This document shows, one piece after another, positions 34,536-45,620 of a stretch of DNA of 64,000 bases. The first letter of the stretch is position 1. Each line of letters starts with the position of its first letter. Position numbers and translations under genes: made by a program. Source of the stretch: Petunia secreta (Eukaryota > Streptophyta > Magnoliopsida > Solanales > Solanaceae); NCBI GenBank assembly GCA_029990175.1, contig JARKIP010000065.1, positions 1,616,501-1,680,500 of the forward strand, given 5' to 3'. The notes below the pieces were generated by a model that ran no database searches, was not told where the DNA came from, and saw only the letters and a list, made by a program, of their open reading frames with translations.

Positions 34536-34586
34536 AAGAAGAAGTAGAAGAAGAAGAAGAAGAAGAAGAAGAAGAAGAAGAAGAAA
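34536..34586. repeat. GAA microsatellite
   Basis: Nearly perfect GAA/AGA repeats with one GTA interruption near 34543. Confidence 0.95.
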
Positions 34587-34604
34587 ACGACGACGATATC
34601 AACA

Positions 34605-35200
34605 ACGAAGAAAATCCCTTGGGACTATCTGGACTACAAGAAACAAAAACTTATTTGAAAATAAGATTATCGGTGAGTACTCCTTCTATACTATCAGAAG
34701 CAGTTCTTCATCAATGCTCCAACCACCAGGAACAAAGAATCATGTACTATTAATATGAAATGCATCCACCAGACGAGGGTTTTTATAAACTTAACACATA
34801 TGGTGCTTTAAACCCATCAACTAGTTCTGGAGGAATAGGAGGAGTCATAAGAAATCACTAAGGAGATTGGAAAATGGGCTAAGTAAAATACCTTCCCAGA
34901 TCCAGCGTCATTCATGAAGAATTAACGGCTCTATACCAAGGACTATTTTTGGCAAAATCACATAATCTCAAGCCACTACAAGTAAAAATTAATTCTTATG
35001 TGCTATTACTCATGCTGAAAGAAACAAATGAAGCTTATTCTAACATTCTAAATGATTGCAGGTCCTTACTATATGATCATAGATGCAGTGAATTAGTCAA
35101 GCATATCTATAGAGAAGCGAATTTTTTGTTGCTGACATGTTATCTAAATTTGTTTATAATGCTTCTCAAAACTTATTACTATGCTTTACTTTTGCACTTT
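34605..35200 (+). pseudogene. LINE (L1-type) C-terminal RNase H relic
   Basis: IWTTRNKNLFENK is the end of a plant LINE reverse transcriptase region, followed about 150 bases later by the RNase H text FYKLNTYGALNPSTSSGGIG, then SVIHEELTALYQGLFLAKSH, NDCRSLL and KHIYREANF. TAA stops interrupt it near 34858 and 34882. The catalytic Asp of NTDGA is Tyr, and a later conserved acidic position is also lost (INSYV). The upstream LINE body is absent, as usual for fragments; no clear tail or target duplication was found. Confidence 0.75.
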
Positions 35201-35277
35201 CTTTTGTTATTTAAGAATTGAAGCTAGATTCCTCATCTCGCCTTTGGGGGATAAAGGAAATTTTTTGTAATATTGAC

Positions 35278-35278
<1 letters not shown>

Positions 35279-35369
<91 letters not shown>
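35279..35369. repeat. (TA)n(TG)n microsatellite abutting a copia LTR
   Basis: About 90 bases of TG repeats, ending exactly where the copia LTR begins (TGTTGAGCTG at 35370), so the left target duplication cannot be read. Confidence 0.95.
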
Positions 35370-35371
<2 letters not shown>

Positions 35372-36255
35372 TTGAGCTGAATGTTTTGAAGTATGAAAAA
35401 CGAAAAACCTAGTAGTTCTGCAGGATAACTTGGTCCTTATGAAGAAGGGCATGACTGATCGAAAAGATTATGGAGTGTAAATCCATGCAGAACTAGGAAT
35501 AGTGGTGCGTGAACTATTGTACATCCTAGTCAGCTAAAACAAGTTGTGCTGCAGCTGTGTCTTTGAAGTATGAATAAGAGTTGGAGCTAAACAAGGAAAG
35601 GTTCGGAGGAAATCTTGACTTGCCATATTTGCAAGATTTCCTTGTGGAATACTACTAGGGTTACGAAGCCCTTATAAAAGCTAGTACTTGAGGCAGCCGA
35701 AGACAGTTATTCACCACGAGAGTCGGGAGAAATTAAAAGATGATCCAATAACTTTCAAAGTGACTTAACTGCTGAGGAAAACTGGTGAAGAATAAAGAGT
35801 TCAACTTAGATATCTGTCTAGGTTCTTTATGAGAGTTGTCGTTGTTTTGTGCTGAATCTGTTTTACCTATATGCTTAGTTTAGAAGCAACTGTAATAGGT
35901 GAATCTTGAGTGGTTACTTTGTAAAAGCTAGCGTTTATCTTTTTGAGTGATTAGGATCTAGAGTGCAGCCCCTTGGTTACAGAGTTTTGTAATCTAAAAC
36001 TTGCTCTTTGTGTTAGTGGATTGATTCTAAAATCCCAGAGTGTGGGTCGTTGTTTTTATCCCTTGAGCAAGGAGTTTTCCACATAAATATCCCGTGTTCA
36101 TTAAGTTTCCAGTTTGTGTGTTGCACTGTCTTGTCGTGAAAGCAGTTGTGAGAAGAACAAGGTTCTAGGTAGAATCTGGTTCTTCGACGAAAAATGGAGG
36201 ACACTATTTAACTCCCCCCCTTCTAGTAGCCATAGGAGGTTGTTAGACTATAACA
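35370..36255 (+). repeat. 5' LTR of the copia element
   Basis: TGTTGAGCTG...CTATAACA, 886 bp, with a TATA box TATAAAA at 35673-35679. Confidence 0.88.
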
Positions 36256-36257
36256 AG

Positions 36258-36269
36258 TGGTATCAGAGC
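36258..36269 (+). other. Primer binding site of the copia element
   Basis: TGGTATCAGAGC two bases after the LTR; initiator-Met tRNA type. Confidence 0.9.
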
Positions 36270-36312
36270 GGGTCTTCTTGCTTTAGGTTAATATCTTGAG
36301 AAGGATTATATC

Positions 36313-37226
36313 ATGAGTGCACCACCTACTATCTCTGAAAGACAGTCGGTTCTGAGGCCCCCATAATTTAATGGGAAATACTACGGTTGGTGGAAGAACA
36401 AAATGGAGAACTATATTTGTGCGGAAGATTGTCCACTTTGGTTAATTGTTTCTGAAGGAAATTTGATACCAACCAAAGTTGTTGGCGAAGGAGCTGCTGT
36501 TCGAGAAGAACCCAAAATAAAAGAGGAGTTCAATGAGGCTGACTACAATATGGTTGAATAGAATCACAAAGCCAAACAATTGGTAATTCGTGGGCTTGGT
36601 CCTAAGAGGTTAATAGAGTTTCATCCTATAAAACGACAAAAGAAATTTGGGATGCCCTTGAAGTTGCGCATGAAGGAACTACTGAAGTTAAGGACTTCAA
36701 GAGAAGAATATTGAAAAGATAATTTGAGTTGTTCACCATGGGAGAGAAAGAGTCAATACAAGACATGATGACAAGGTTGACTATTATCACAAACGAGATG
36801 AGATCTCTAGATATAGAGCTGGTGGAAGTTGAGATGGTGGACAAGGTTCTGAATGTACTTCCTGACATCTGGGAACCCAAAATGACTACTATTATTGAGT
36901 CCAAACCTCTTAGGTCCATCAAACTTGAAGAACTAGTTGGATGCTTGAAAACACATGAAATGATGAAGGAATCAAAGAGTAAACCATTGCCCAAGAAGGA
37001 CAAGACTCTTGCACTTGAAGCAACTGAGGGATCTGAGGAGTATGTTGACTTGCAATCAGTAGAAGCTCCTATGATTAGTGCCTTGAGGTAGAAGTTTAAT
37101 CTGGGAAAGTTCAAGGGGTTCAAAAGGAACAACAAAGAAAACACTGGTAGAAATAAAATATTCGATAATCCAGACTACTCAGGGTGTTTTAAGTGTTTCA
37201 AGAAGGACCATGCAGTTGTGGATTGT
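36313..37226 (+). pseudogene. Copia gag, broken
   Basis: The ATG at 36313 gives MSAPPTISERQSVLRPP, a stop, then FNGKYYGWWKNKMENYI, the usual copia gag start. A longer open piece (36729-37091) has FTMGEKESIQDMMTRLTII and LEELVGCLKTHEM, the UBN2-type gag domain. The zinc knuckle at 37185-37226 is intact, CFKCFKKDHAVVDC (CX2CX4HX4C). At least three stops and frameshifts prevent expression. Confidence 0.85.
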
Positions 37227-37481
37227 CCAATGTGAGAAATTGAGTGAATGAAGAATAGAGCTACAAAGGAGAAGGAAAAGGAGGCATCAAAAGATAATGA
37301 TAAAGACAAGAAGAAATTCAGATGACCTCCAAACTTCAGAGCAGAAAGAATGAAGAAGAAGAAAGTCTTCTATGCTACATAGGGACCAACTAACAGTGAA
37401 TCTGAAGAAGAAAAGGAATCTAAGGATGAGTCTCCACTAGTATTGATGGGATTGTCTGGTGAGAACTCAGATGAAGACGAT

Positions 37482-38213
37482 CCACGGGAGTTCAGAGGAG
37501 GAAGAGATCCTTTTAAGCCACCTGTGTTTAATGGAACAAGTTATAAATGGTAGAAGAAACAAATGAAAGTCTTCCTTCAAGCGATGGATTACAGTCTCTG
37601 GTTGATTGTGAAACGAGGACCTCATGTACCTGTGAAGAGAGTATAAAATGGATCCTTTGTTCCAAAGCTGGTAGAAGAACTTGATTGTAAAATGCTATCA
37701 AGTGGTCTTGCAAGAAATTTTTAGGCTTAAGCTATAAACACTGCATTTTACTTGTTGAACAGGTGTTCCATAAGGGCCATTCTTGACAAGACCCCCTATG
37801 AACTTCTCAGGGGAAGGAAACCAAATATTGCACATCTGAGGCCTTTTGGGTGTAAATGCTTTGTCCATAACAACGGCAAGGAACCATTGAGAACATTTAA
37901 TGCAAAAAGTGATGAGGCAATATTTCTTGGGTATTCTACCCAAAGCAAGACTTATAAAGTGTTCAACAAAAGAACACAAACGGTGGAGGAGAGCATGCAT
38001 GTGGTGTTTGATGAGTCAGATAAGGAAATTGCTGAAAAGGAAGTAGATGATCAGGCCATTGGTCTTGCTCGAGAAAATTGTACAGATAACACTGAGATCT
38101 TAGAGAAAAAGGAGGAACCTGTTGAAGAGGATGGAAATTTAACTCAAAGGGAACAAGGAGTCAACATGTCAGGGGGAACAACTGATAAGGACGACGAATT
38201 AAGGTTCTTCTGA
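37482..38213 (+). pseudogene. Second gag N-terminus joined to integrase C-terminus
   Basis: After the zinc knuckle and an acidic linker, a second gag beginning appears: FKPPVFNGTSYKW, stop, KKQMKVFLQAMDYSLWLIV. It runs within about 150 bases into integrase text AINTAFYLLNRCSIR, KTPYELLRGRKPN, HLRPFGCKCFVHN, EAIFLGYS, VEESMHVVFDES. The protease and the integrase zinc and DDE core that should lie between are missing. This looks like a deletion or template switch that placed a foreign gag start next to the integrase tail. Confidence 0.75.
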
Positions 38214-38401
38214 AGGTTCTTCTCATCACATACAACCTCGACCATGGAAACATCAAAGCTCTCACCCTCTGGAGAACGTGTTATCTGAGTTAGATACTGG
38301 GATAATGACTAGATCTGTATTGAAAAACTTCTGTGCATTCTTTGCCTTCCTATCCTCTATGGAACCAAAGAATGTAAAGGAAGCATTGGAAGATCCAGAT
38401 T

Positions 38402-39886
38402 AGGTCTTAGCTATGCAGGATGAACTTCATCAGTTTGAAAGAAGCAGAGTTTGGCATTTGGTTCCTAAGCCAAAGGACAGACCAATTATTGGAACTAAAT
38501 GGGTGTTCAGAGATAACTGGATGAACATGGTATAGTGACAAGAAACAAAGCTAGACTGGTAGTCCAAGGATACAGTCAAGAGGAAGAAATTGATTATGAT
38601 AAGACCTTTGCACCAGTAACGAAGATGGAAGCCATAAGAATGTTGATTGCCTTTGCTACATACATGGAGTTTACATTATATCAGATGGATGCGAAGAGTG
38701 CATTCTTGAATGGATATCTGAATGAAGAAGTCTATATGGTACAGCCTTCAGGTTTCTTGAACAGTGAATTTCCTGATCTTGTATACAAACTTGATAAAGC
38801 GCTTTATGGACTGAAACAAGCACCTAGAGCTTTGTACTAGAGGTTATCAGGGTTCCTGCTTAAAATGGATTTTCAAGAGGAAGAATTGACAACACACTAT
38901 TCCTGAAGAAGAAAGGAAAGGATTTATTGGTGGTTCAGCTATATGTTGATGGCATTATATTTGGAGCCACTGATGAGGAGTTATGCAAGGGATTTGCTGA
39001 GTTGATGGATAGTGAGTTCGAAATGAGCATGATAGGAGAACTCAATTTCTTCATAGGATTGCAGATTAAACAAACCCCCTGAAGGAACTATGATTCACCA
39101 ACAGAAGTATGTCAAGGAGCTTCTGAAGAAGTTCGACATGGAAGGAGCAAAAGAAATATCTACTCCTATTGCTCTTGGAACAAAGCTGGATATGGATGAA
39201 CTAGGTCCTTCGACAAATGAGACAAAATATAGAGGAATTATAGGTTCACTCCTCTATCTCACAGCTAGTCGACCTGATATTGTATACAGTATGGGACTAT
39301 GTGCAAGATTTCAGTCCAAGCCAAAGGAGTCACATCTAACAGCTGTGAAGAGAATTTTGAGATACTTGAAGGGAACTCAGGATCTATGTCTATGGTATCC
39401 TAGAGGTGGAACCTTTGAATTGATTGGTTTTGCTGATGCTGATTATACAGGTTATCTGGTGGACAGGAAAAGCACCTTAGGAATGACACATTTCCTTGTT
39501 CCTTGCTTAGTTGGGCTACAAAGAAGCAGAATTCAATAGCTCTGTCTAATGCTGAAGCCGAGTATGTAGCTGCTGCATCATGCTGCTCTCAACTGCAAGG
39601 GATTAAACAACAGTTTGAGGACTTTGGAATTAAGTGTGGAGCTGTGCTTATTTTCTGTAATAACACAAGTGCTATGAACATTGCAATGAACTCAGCCCAA
39701 CATAAAAGAACCAAACACATTGATATTAGACGCCACTTTCTTAGAGATAATGTAGAAAAGGGTCTAATCACCATGAATTCTTGCAGGGTTGAGGACCAAA
39801 TTGCTGACATCTTTACCAAAGCACTAAACAAAGTTCAATTTGAGAGGAACAGGTTGCAGTTAGGGATAACCAAAATACATGGGTGA
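38402..39886 (+). pseudogene. Copia reverse transcriptase and RNase H, broken
   Basis: RT blocks: MQDELHQFERSRVWHLVPKP, IIGTKWVFRD, ARLVVQGYSQEEEIDYDKTF, QMDAKSAFLNGYL, KALYGLKQAPRALY. The active site at 38942-38953 reads YVDG instead of YVDD, so a metal-binding aspartate is lost. Later come TPIALGTKLDMDE, GIIGSLLYLTASRPDI, HLTAVKRILRYLKGT and the RNase H part ALSNAEAEYVAAASCCSQL, with KHIDIRRHFLRDN and IADIFTKAL at the end. Several frameshifts and stops occur (near 38838, 38905, 39085, 39500). Confidence 0.9.
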
Positions 39887-40511
39887 TCTAGTACTTGCTT
39901 TCCAAGGTTTGGCTAGTTAAGTGTTCATTATTTTGCTTGTAAATATAGTTGCTATTGTCCAGTCTAATTTTGTACATTGTTAAGTATACTTGTTCAACTA
40001 AGTACCACTTGAGTGTTCTAATGAGTTCCCATGGAAGAACCAACTGAGTACGTAGAAGGAACCATGACAAGCATGAGGAACCATATCCAGGTCTATACAG
40101 CTATTTATGTGAGGTACTATAACTATAATTGATTGACTTATGAATGTGGATCAAAGAAACTTTCCATGTTTGTGTAACCGCCCAAAATCATTGGAAAATT
40201 CCTTTTGTGGTTACATGTTTAAATTTCAACCTACCCCACTTACTCTAGAAGTCTTAATGAGCCTTTCAAATAACCGCCAAATCCTAAGCTTTCTCAGTTT
40301 CCCAAAACTCTAAAATATTGTTCTACTTTACGGTACCATCATTATTGCCTATTCCCCAGATTCGCTTAAGCACACCGTTACCCTCTTTTCTTCCATTATT
40401 CATCTGAAGCAAGAAGAAAAGAAACATCCACCATATTCTCTATACTCCTCTCTCTCTCAAGTTCAAAACTAGAAAACCCTTCCTCTGATAACCCTACATA
40501 AAATTCCCACC
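39887..40511. other. Spacer between pol and the extra ORF region
   Basis: Non-coding; no repeat or motif was recognised. Confidence 0.5.
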
Positions 40512-42675
40512 ATGTCTCAAGCACAATCATTATCCGCCTCTCAGGAAAAAACCTCGGAAACCCACACCTCCAAAGAGTCCTCTCTTAAACCCCCCCGCCT
40601 CTACTCTTGCTGAATGAATTGCTAAGGCAAGGTTGAAATTTCACAAAAAGATGGGAAAAAGGTTCCCAAGAAAGCCGTTGCGTAACCTTCTCTTCCGACG
40701 TCGGCATCACCAGTTCCCGATGAAAAATCAGTTGAGGTAAGACCTGATTCGACCCAAGCTAGTTCTGCTGCTTCAGATTTGGTTAAAAGCCTTAGGAAAG
40801 TGAGAACTGAAAGATGAACTTGTAGAAACAGTAGAGCCTAGTTGCACAACTGATAGGGGGAAAGTTAGTGAGGGAAATATGCAAGTTGTATTAGAGGATT
40901 TTGTACCTGGAGTTGGTTTTCATGTCCCTAAAGTAACTGACAAGGTCGTAGAGCTTGATGTGGTTGAAAATATGTTAGAAAGATTAAGAGAGCAGGATTC
41001 TGTAGAGTCTCAAGTGGAGTCTGTATTGGAAGGTCTAGTGGGTGAAGGACCTAGTTCTGTTGAAGCTACGAACGAATTGAGTCAAGAACCTGGTTCTTCC
41101 TCAGTTCCTGTTATAGCCGAGGATGCAAAACTTGATTGGACTGTTTCAGAGGAAAACAAAAAGAAGGGAAAGTTCAGGCTGATGATAGTAGTAGTGAGAA
41201 GGTTGTGGAAAAACCAAAGAAAAGTGTGAAGAGAAAGTTTGGTGAGGAGGATGAGAAGATGATGGGAGAAGAGGAAGAAGAGGAAGTAGTTTTTGTTAGT
41301 AAAACAAAACTAATGACAGAAAAGAGAAGAAGATTGGTGAAAGGTAGAAGAGCTGTGTCCCAAAGTAGGCTGGTAGATGAGAGTGATGAAGACTCTCAGG
41401 GTGATAATGAAGGTGGTGAGGAACCTGCTGTAAATGCAGTGCCGATGAGGGTGGCTACTAGGTCTGCTTTGAAACAGCAGGTAGAAAAACTTGCAAAGCT
41501 TGATAAAAAGCAAGGCAAAAAGGTGGTAGAAGATGAGCAGGAGAAAATGTTGTTGAAGAAAAGGTGGAGAGTGATGAGGATGGGAATTATGTTGACCCAA
41601 GTGATTCGTACACAGATAGTGAAGTAGAAGCCAAGAAGAAAAAGAAAGAGGATGATGAAGAGGTTGACACATCAGCCTTCTTTGCTAGGCACCAAGTATT
41701 GGCTGGGAGCATATTGAGTGACCTGTAAGAGCATAACATAAGGACCTTGTTGAGAAAAGTAGAGGATCAAGGTTGGCTGAACCTCTTTGCCAAGGAGAAC
41801 AGATGCCTATATGCTGAAGAGATCAGAGAATTCTACATAAATTGAAGAGTAGCTGCAAGAAGGGTGTTCTCTGTAGTAAAAAGGGTGGAGCTTGAGTTTG
41901 GAAGAAAGAAGCTAGGAGTCGTTCTTGATGTTCCTGCTGAAGGATATTGCAGGTACATTAAGCTGAAATGGCCTAAGAGAACTGATGGTGTTACTTCTCT
42001 GAGTGTTTTGAAGAAATTCTCAGGCAAAACTAGACTCAGAAAGGAAAGAAAGGTTGAGAAGAAGGAGATGGAACCTACACATCAGTTGTTTTTTGAGTTC
42101 TTCCATAGATACCTACTACCTAGAGGGGAGAGAAATAGTGAGGCCTGTGCTCTTGACTTAACATACATGGATCTGCTGGATAAGGAACAAAGATCAATTT
42201 GTCTGGTCTGATTATCAGATATATCAAAAGGATTGCAGATACTGACCAAAAGCCACACTCCTTAGTGCATTCCTACATCCTGCAGCAGGTTTTTGAGCAT
42301 TTTAGGGTGCCCTTGGAAGGTGGAAAGAAGCCAACTATGCATCAGATGTTTGGTCAAAACTTGCTGAAGAACTATGATTTCTTCAAGGAGAAGAGGACAT
42401 CCAAGAGGCCAATGCTAGTTAAGCAAGAGCAGCATGAGGAAAGTGAAGATTTTGGACCTAATGAAGCGATTGCAGCTGTGAAGGAACTGGAGTAGCATGT
42501 GATAGAAGTAGATGAAGAAAATGCTGAACTGAAGAGGCATCTACAGGTGAAGGATCAAGAAATTGATCGCTTGAAGATTGAGTGCCACAAACACGAGGCC
42601 GAGTTGGTAGGAGAAAAGGCCAAAAATTCAATGAATATTGAGGCACTTGTCAAGCACTTCAACCGGAAGAACTGA
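40512..42675 (+). pseudogene. Extra ORF region of the copia element, plant-transposon-protein-like
   Basis: Begins with ATG at 40512 (MSQAQSLSASQEKTSE) and is broken by stops and frameshifts, but pieces in order form one protein: a Ser/Pro/Glu-rich start; a Lys/Glu-rich nuclear-like part (40879-41627) with KRKFGEEDEK; a folded part from about 41690 to 42490 with EEIREFYIN, VVKRVELEFGRKKLGVVLDV, YIKLKWPKRTDG and FHRYLLPRGERN; and a final coiled coil (DEENAELKRHLQVKDQEIDR). The folded part resembles the putative plant transposon protein domain often found in plant retroelements. Its role is unknown. Confidence 0.6.
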
Positions 42676-43132
42676 GTCCTGCCCATTTCCTTCTTTGTCT
42701 TTGTCCAAACCCTTTGCCTTCCTTTCCCTCATGTCCTCCTTTGATGCATGTTTTTAAGACAATTGATTTTTGGTTCTGTACTTATTAGGCTGTGTGTTTG
42801 CCACGCCCTGGATGATTGGTTTTAAATTTCTTTTGTTTGAATTTGGGTCCTCTAATGATATATCTGGATCTTGTTGGGCCCTTAGTTTCATTCATGTGTG
42901 TTTGGTTGACTCGTTGTCTTGTACTCTAGACTGGACTGTACTAACTTGTTCTTGCAGGATTTGAATCTTTTCGATGATGCCAAAAGGGGGAAAAAGGAAT
43001 GTTTGGGTGTTTGTGACCTAACTCATTTGTTTTAAATTTTTCAAATGTATTTTTGCTTCTGTGTCTTTGGTGTTTTTTGTCTGTACAGGTTCCTTGGCAA
43101 CATTTGTTTGTCATCATAAAAAAGGAGGAATT

Positions 43133-44008
43133 TGTTGAGCTGAATATTTTGAAGTATGACAAACGAAGGATCTAGTAGTTCTGAAGGAGAACTTTGTCCT
43201 TATGAAGAAGGGCATGACTGATCGAAAAGATTACGGAGTGTAAATCCATGCAGAACTAGGAATAGTGGCGCGTGAACTATTGTGCATCCTAGTCAGCTAA
43301 AAGAAGTTGTGTCGTAGCTGTGTTTTTGAAGTATGAATAAGAATTAGAACTAAACAAGGAAAGGTTTGGAGGAAATCTTGATTTGCCATATTTGCAAGGT
43401 TTCCTTGTGGAGTACTACTAGAGTTACGAAGCCCTTATAAAAGCTAGTATTTGAGGTAGTAGAAGATAGTTATTCACCATGAGAGTCGAGAGCAATTAAA
43501 AGGCGATCCAATAACTTTCAATGTGACTTAACTGCTGAAGACAACTGGTAAAGAATAAAGAGTTCAACTTAGATATTTTGTCTAGGTTCTTTATGAGAGT
43601 TGTCGTTGTTTTGTGTTGAATCTGTTTTACCTATATGCTTAGTTTAGAAGCAAATGTAATAGGTGAATCTTGAGTGATTACTTTGTAAAAGCTAGAGTTT
43701 AGCTTTTTGAGTGATTAGGGTCTAGAGTGTAGCCCCTTGGTTACAGAGTTTTGTAATCTAAAACTTGATCTTTGTATAGTGGATTGATTCTAAAATCCCA
43801 GAGTGTGGGTCGTGGTTTTTCTCCCTTGAGCAAGGAGTTTTTCACGTAAAAATCCCGTGTTTTTTAACTTTGCAGTTTGTGTGTTGCAGTGTCTTGTCGT
43901 GAAAGCAGTTGTGAGAAGAACAAGGTTCTAGGCATTAAGAATCTGGTTCTTCGACGAAAAATGGAGGACACTATTCAACCCCCTTCTAGTGTCCATAGGA
44001 GGTGCTTA
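43133..44008 (+). repeat. 3' LTR of the copia element
   Basis: Collinear with the 5' LTR from TGTTGAGCTG, TATA box at 43436-43442. The final bases (CATAGGAGGTGC) diverge from the 5' LTR end and run into CT repeats. Confidence 0.85.
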
Positions 44009-44045
44009 AACTCTCTCTCTTTCTCTCTCTCTCTGTGTGTGTGTG

Positions 44046-44138
<93 letters not shown>
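44009..44138. repeat. Compound (CT)n(GT)n(CT)n(TA)n microsatellite
   Basis: 130 bases of dinucleotide repeats directly after the copia 3' LTR. Confidence 0.95.
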
Positions 44139-44144
<6 letters not shown>

Positions 44145-44392
44145 CGTTGAAAGGATTTGTTAAATGAAGTCATTCTTTAGCGGTCTATTAGATAATTTTA
44201 AATTCCAAAAGATAGATCCTCGCTTTGGAAAGAAACAAAGAACAGACACACCATTTCAAATTCCTTTTCCAACTGCTCAATGAGAAAATATCTTCTTTTT
44301 GCCAAATTTTAAAGCATAGCAATCAATTAGGGGTGATGTAGCTCAACTAGAGCAGTCAAAAGGCAATTGTTCAACAAGGAAACTAGATAATA

Positions 44393-44665
44393 CTCTCTCC
44401 GGTCCACTTTATATGATTTTTTATATTTTTTCTTAGGTTCAAAATATTTGATTTTTTTAAAAATCAAGATGTTATTTATTTTGACTTTCCAAAGTTACCC
44501 TTGTTAATAAATTAAACACATAAAACTCTCACAATTTTCTATGAGTAAATTTTGAAAGAGATGAAGGTTAATTTAGTAAATGACATCTTTAATTAATGCT
44601 AAAAGGTAGATTTCTTGGTCTGTGAGAAAACAGTCAAAAAATCAAATAATATAGACCGGAGGGAG
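44393..44665. mobile_element. Stowaway-type MITE
   Basis: Inverted ends CTCTCTCCGGTCCACTTTAT and, on the opposite strand, CTCCCTCCGGTCTATATTAT, flanked by TA on both sides (44391-44392 and 44666-44667). 273 bp, non-coding. Confidence 0.88.
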
Positions 44666-44667
44666 TA

Positions 44668-45120
44668 ACTAGTAATACGAAAAAGACATCTATCAACGGA
44701 TAAACATTTGTCTCCAAATAAGAGAGTGAAAAGTCTCATATACTACTACATCTCATTTCATCAAAAGCATATTGCTTGATATATTACATAAAAAACACAC
44801 TCGTACTAGTGCTTTAATGAAACAAGTAATTTATAAGAAATTTGGATTCTAACTTATATATACTGACCCGAGCGTATGTTTTACATAGTTGCTGACTTTT
44901 AACATGCATTGGTAGGTTACTAATTTTTTCTTTTTGGCTACTAGTCCCACTTATTATATGAATGAGACTACCTATAATTATTTCGTAGGTGATTTAATAG
45001 TTTAAAATTTTTTAGATTGACATTGTAGAGGAGTACTCATTGAATTTAAAGAATATGTCATTGCATTTCTCTCCCCCTTTCTTTTGGGGGTGGGAGGTGT
45101 TAACTAACTTTTGTAGAAGT
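44668..45120. other. Intergenic AT-rich sequence 3' of the LBD gene
   Basis: No gene seen. Confidence 0.5.
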
Positions 45121-45174
45121 ATGTTCCAACTATTTCATCATGTCCAAAGTGGTTCCCAAGCTGCATATGCACTG

Positions 45175-45480
45175 CTATCTTAAAAAAAAAATGCTGGTAT
45201 TTCCATAAGCTTGTTGACCATTATGATTAGGAGATATGCTGAGGTTGTTTTCTTTATCTTGTGACATTTTCATGCAAATTAATTCCACCAAATTGGCGTT
45301 TTGGCACTTGACATTCAAAATCTCTGCTTGAGCCTTGGCAAGCTCTGCTTGGAGCTCATTTATTTGCTTCTGCAACTGACAAATTGCCCCTGCACAGCCA
45401 TATACTGGATCTCTTATTCTGGCATTTGCCTCATACACCATACTGTTCACTGCATCTGCTCTTCTATCCTCTGGAAGCTC
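45175..45480 (-). CDS. LOB-domain (LBD/AS2 family) transcription factor, last exon only
   Basis: The minus strand reads ELPEDRRADAVNSMVYEANA, then RIRDPVYGCAGAICQLQKQI and NELQAELAKAQAEILNVKCQ. This is the end of the LOB domain (GAS block with DPVYGC) and the class I leucine-zipper-like LX6LX3LX6(L/I) motif. LBD proteins are plant-specific DNA-binding regulators of organ boundaries and vascular or lateral-root growth. The exon starts after an AG at 45481-45482, the conserved intron position before ELPE. Exon 1 with the CX2CX6CX3C zinc motif is not in the window. The frame ends NTSIFFLR at a T10 run; just downstream another frame reads AYAAWEPLWT then a stop, like a normal LBD C-terminus, so a frameshift is likely. 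Nearest family members by eye are LBD1/LBD11. Confidence 0.85.
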   Translation of the reverse strand, partial: ELPEDRRADAVNSMVYEANARIRDPVYGCAGAICQLQKQINELQAELAKAQAEILNVKCQNANLVELICMKMSQDKENNLSISPNHNGQQAYGNTSIFFLR

Positions 45481-45620
45481 CTAAACATGTTATGGAGTTC
45501 ATGCGTTTAAATGTATATTTTATCCAAAAAGTGTTTCGATATATATAATCATTGAGCTTTACCTACTATAAAAATAAAGTACAAAACGATATATATTTGT
45601 TACATAAGTAGTATTGATTT

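Larger units (their letters stand above)
35370..44008 (+). mobile_element. Decayed Ty1/copia retrotransposon with an extra 3' ORF region
   Basis: LTRs at 35370-36255 and 43133 to about 44008, primer site TGGTATCAGAGC at 36258-36269, and a purine tract AAAAAAGGAGGAATT just before the 3' LTR. Gag, integrase remnant, RT and RNase H come in copia order, then about 2.2 kb of additional ORF material before the 3' LTR, as in SIRE-like or Tork-like plant elements. Protease and the integrase core are deleted and many stops are present. The last bases of the 3' LTR merge into microsatellites, so the right end and target duplication are unresolved. Confidence 0.88.

Noticed and set aside
35207..35452. 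ORFs of alternating Thr-His or Cys-Val
   Set aside because: Translation of the TG/CA microsatellite.
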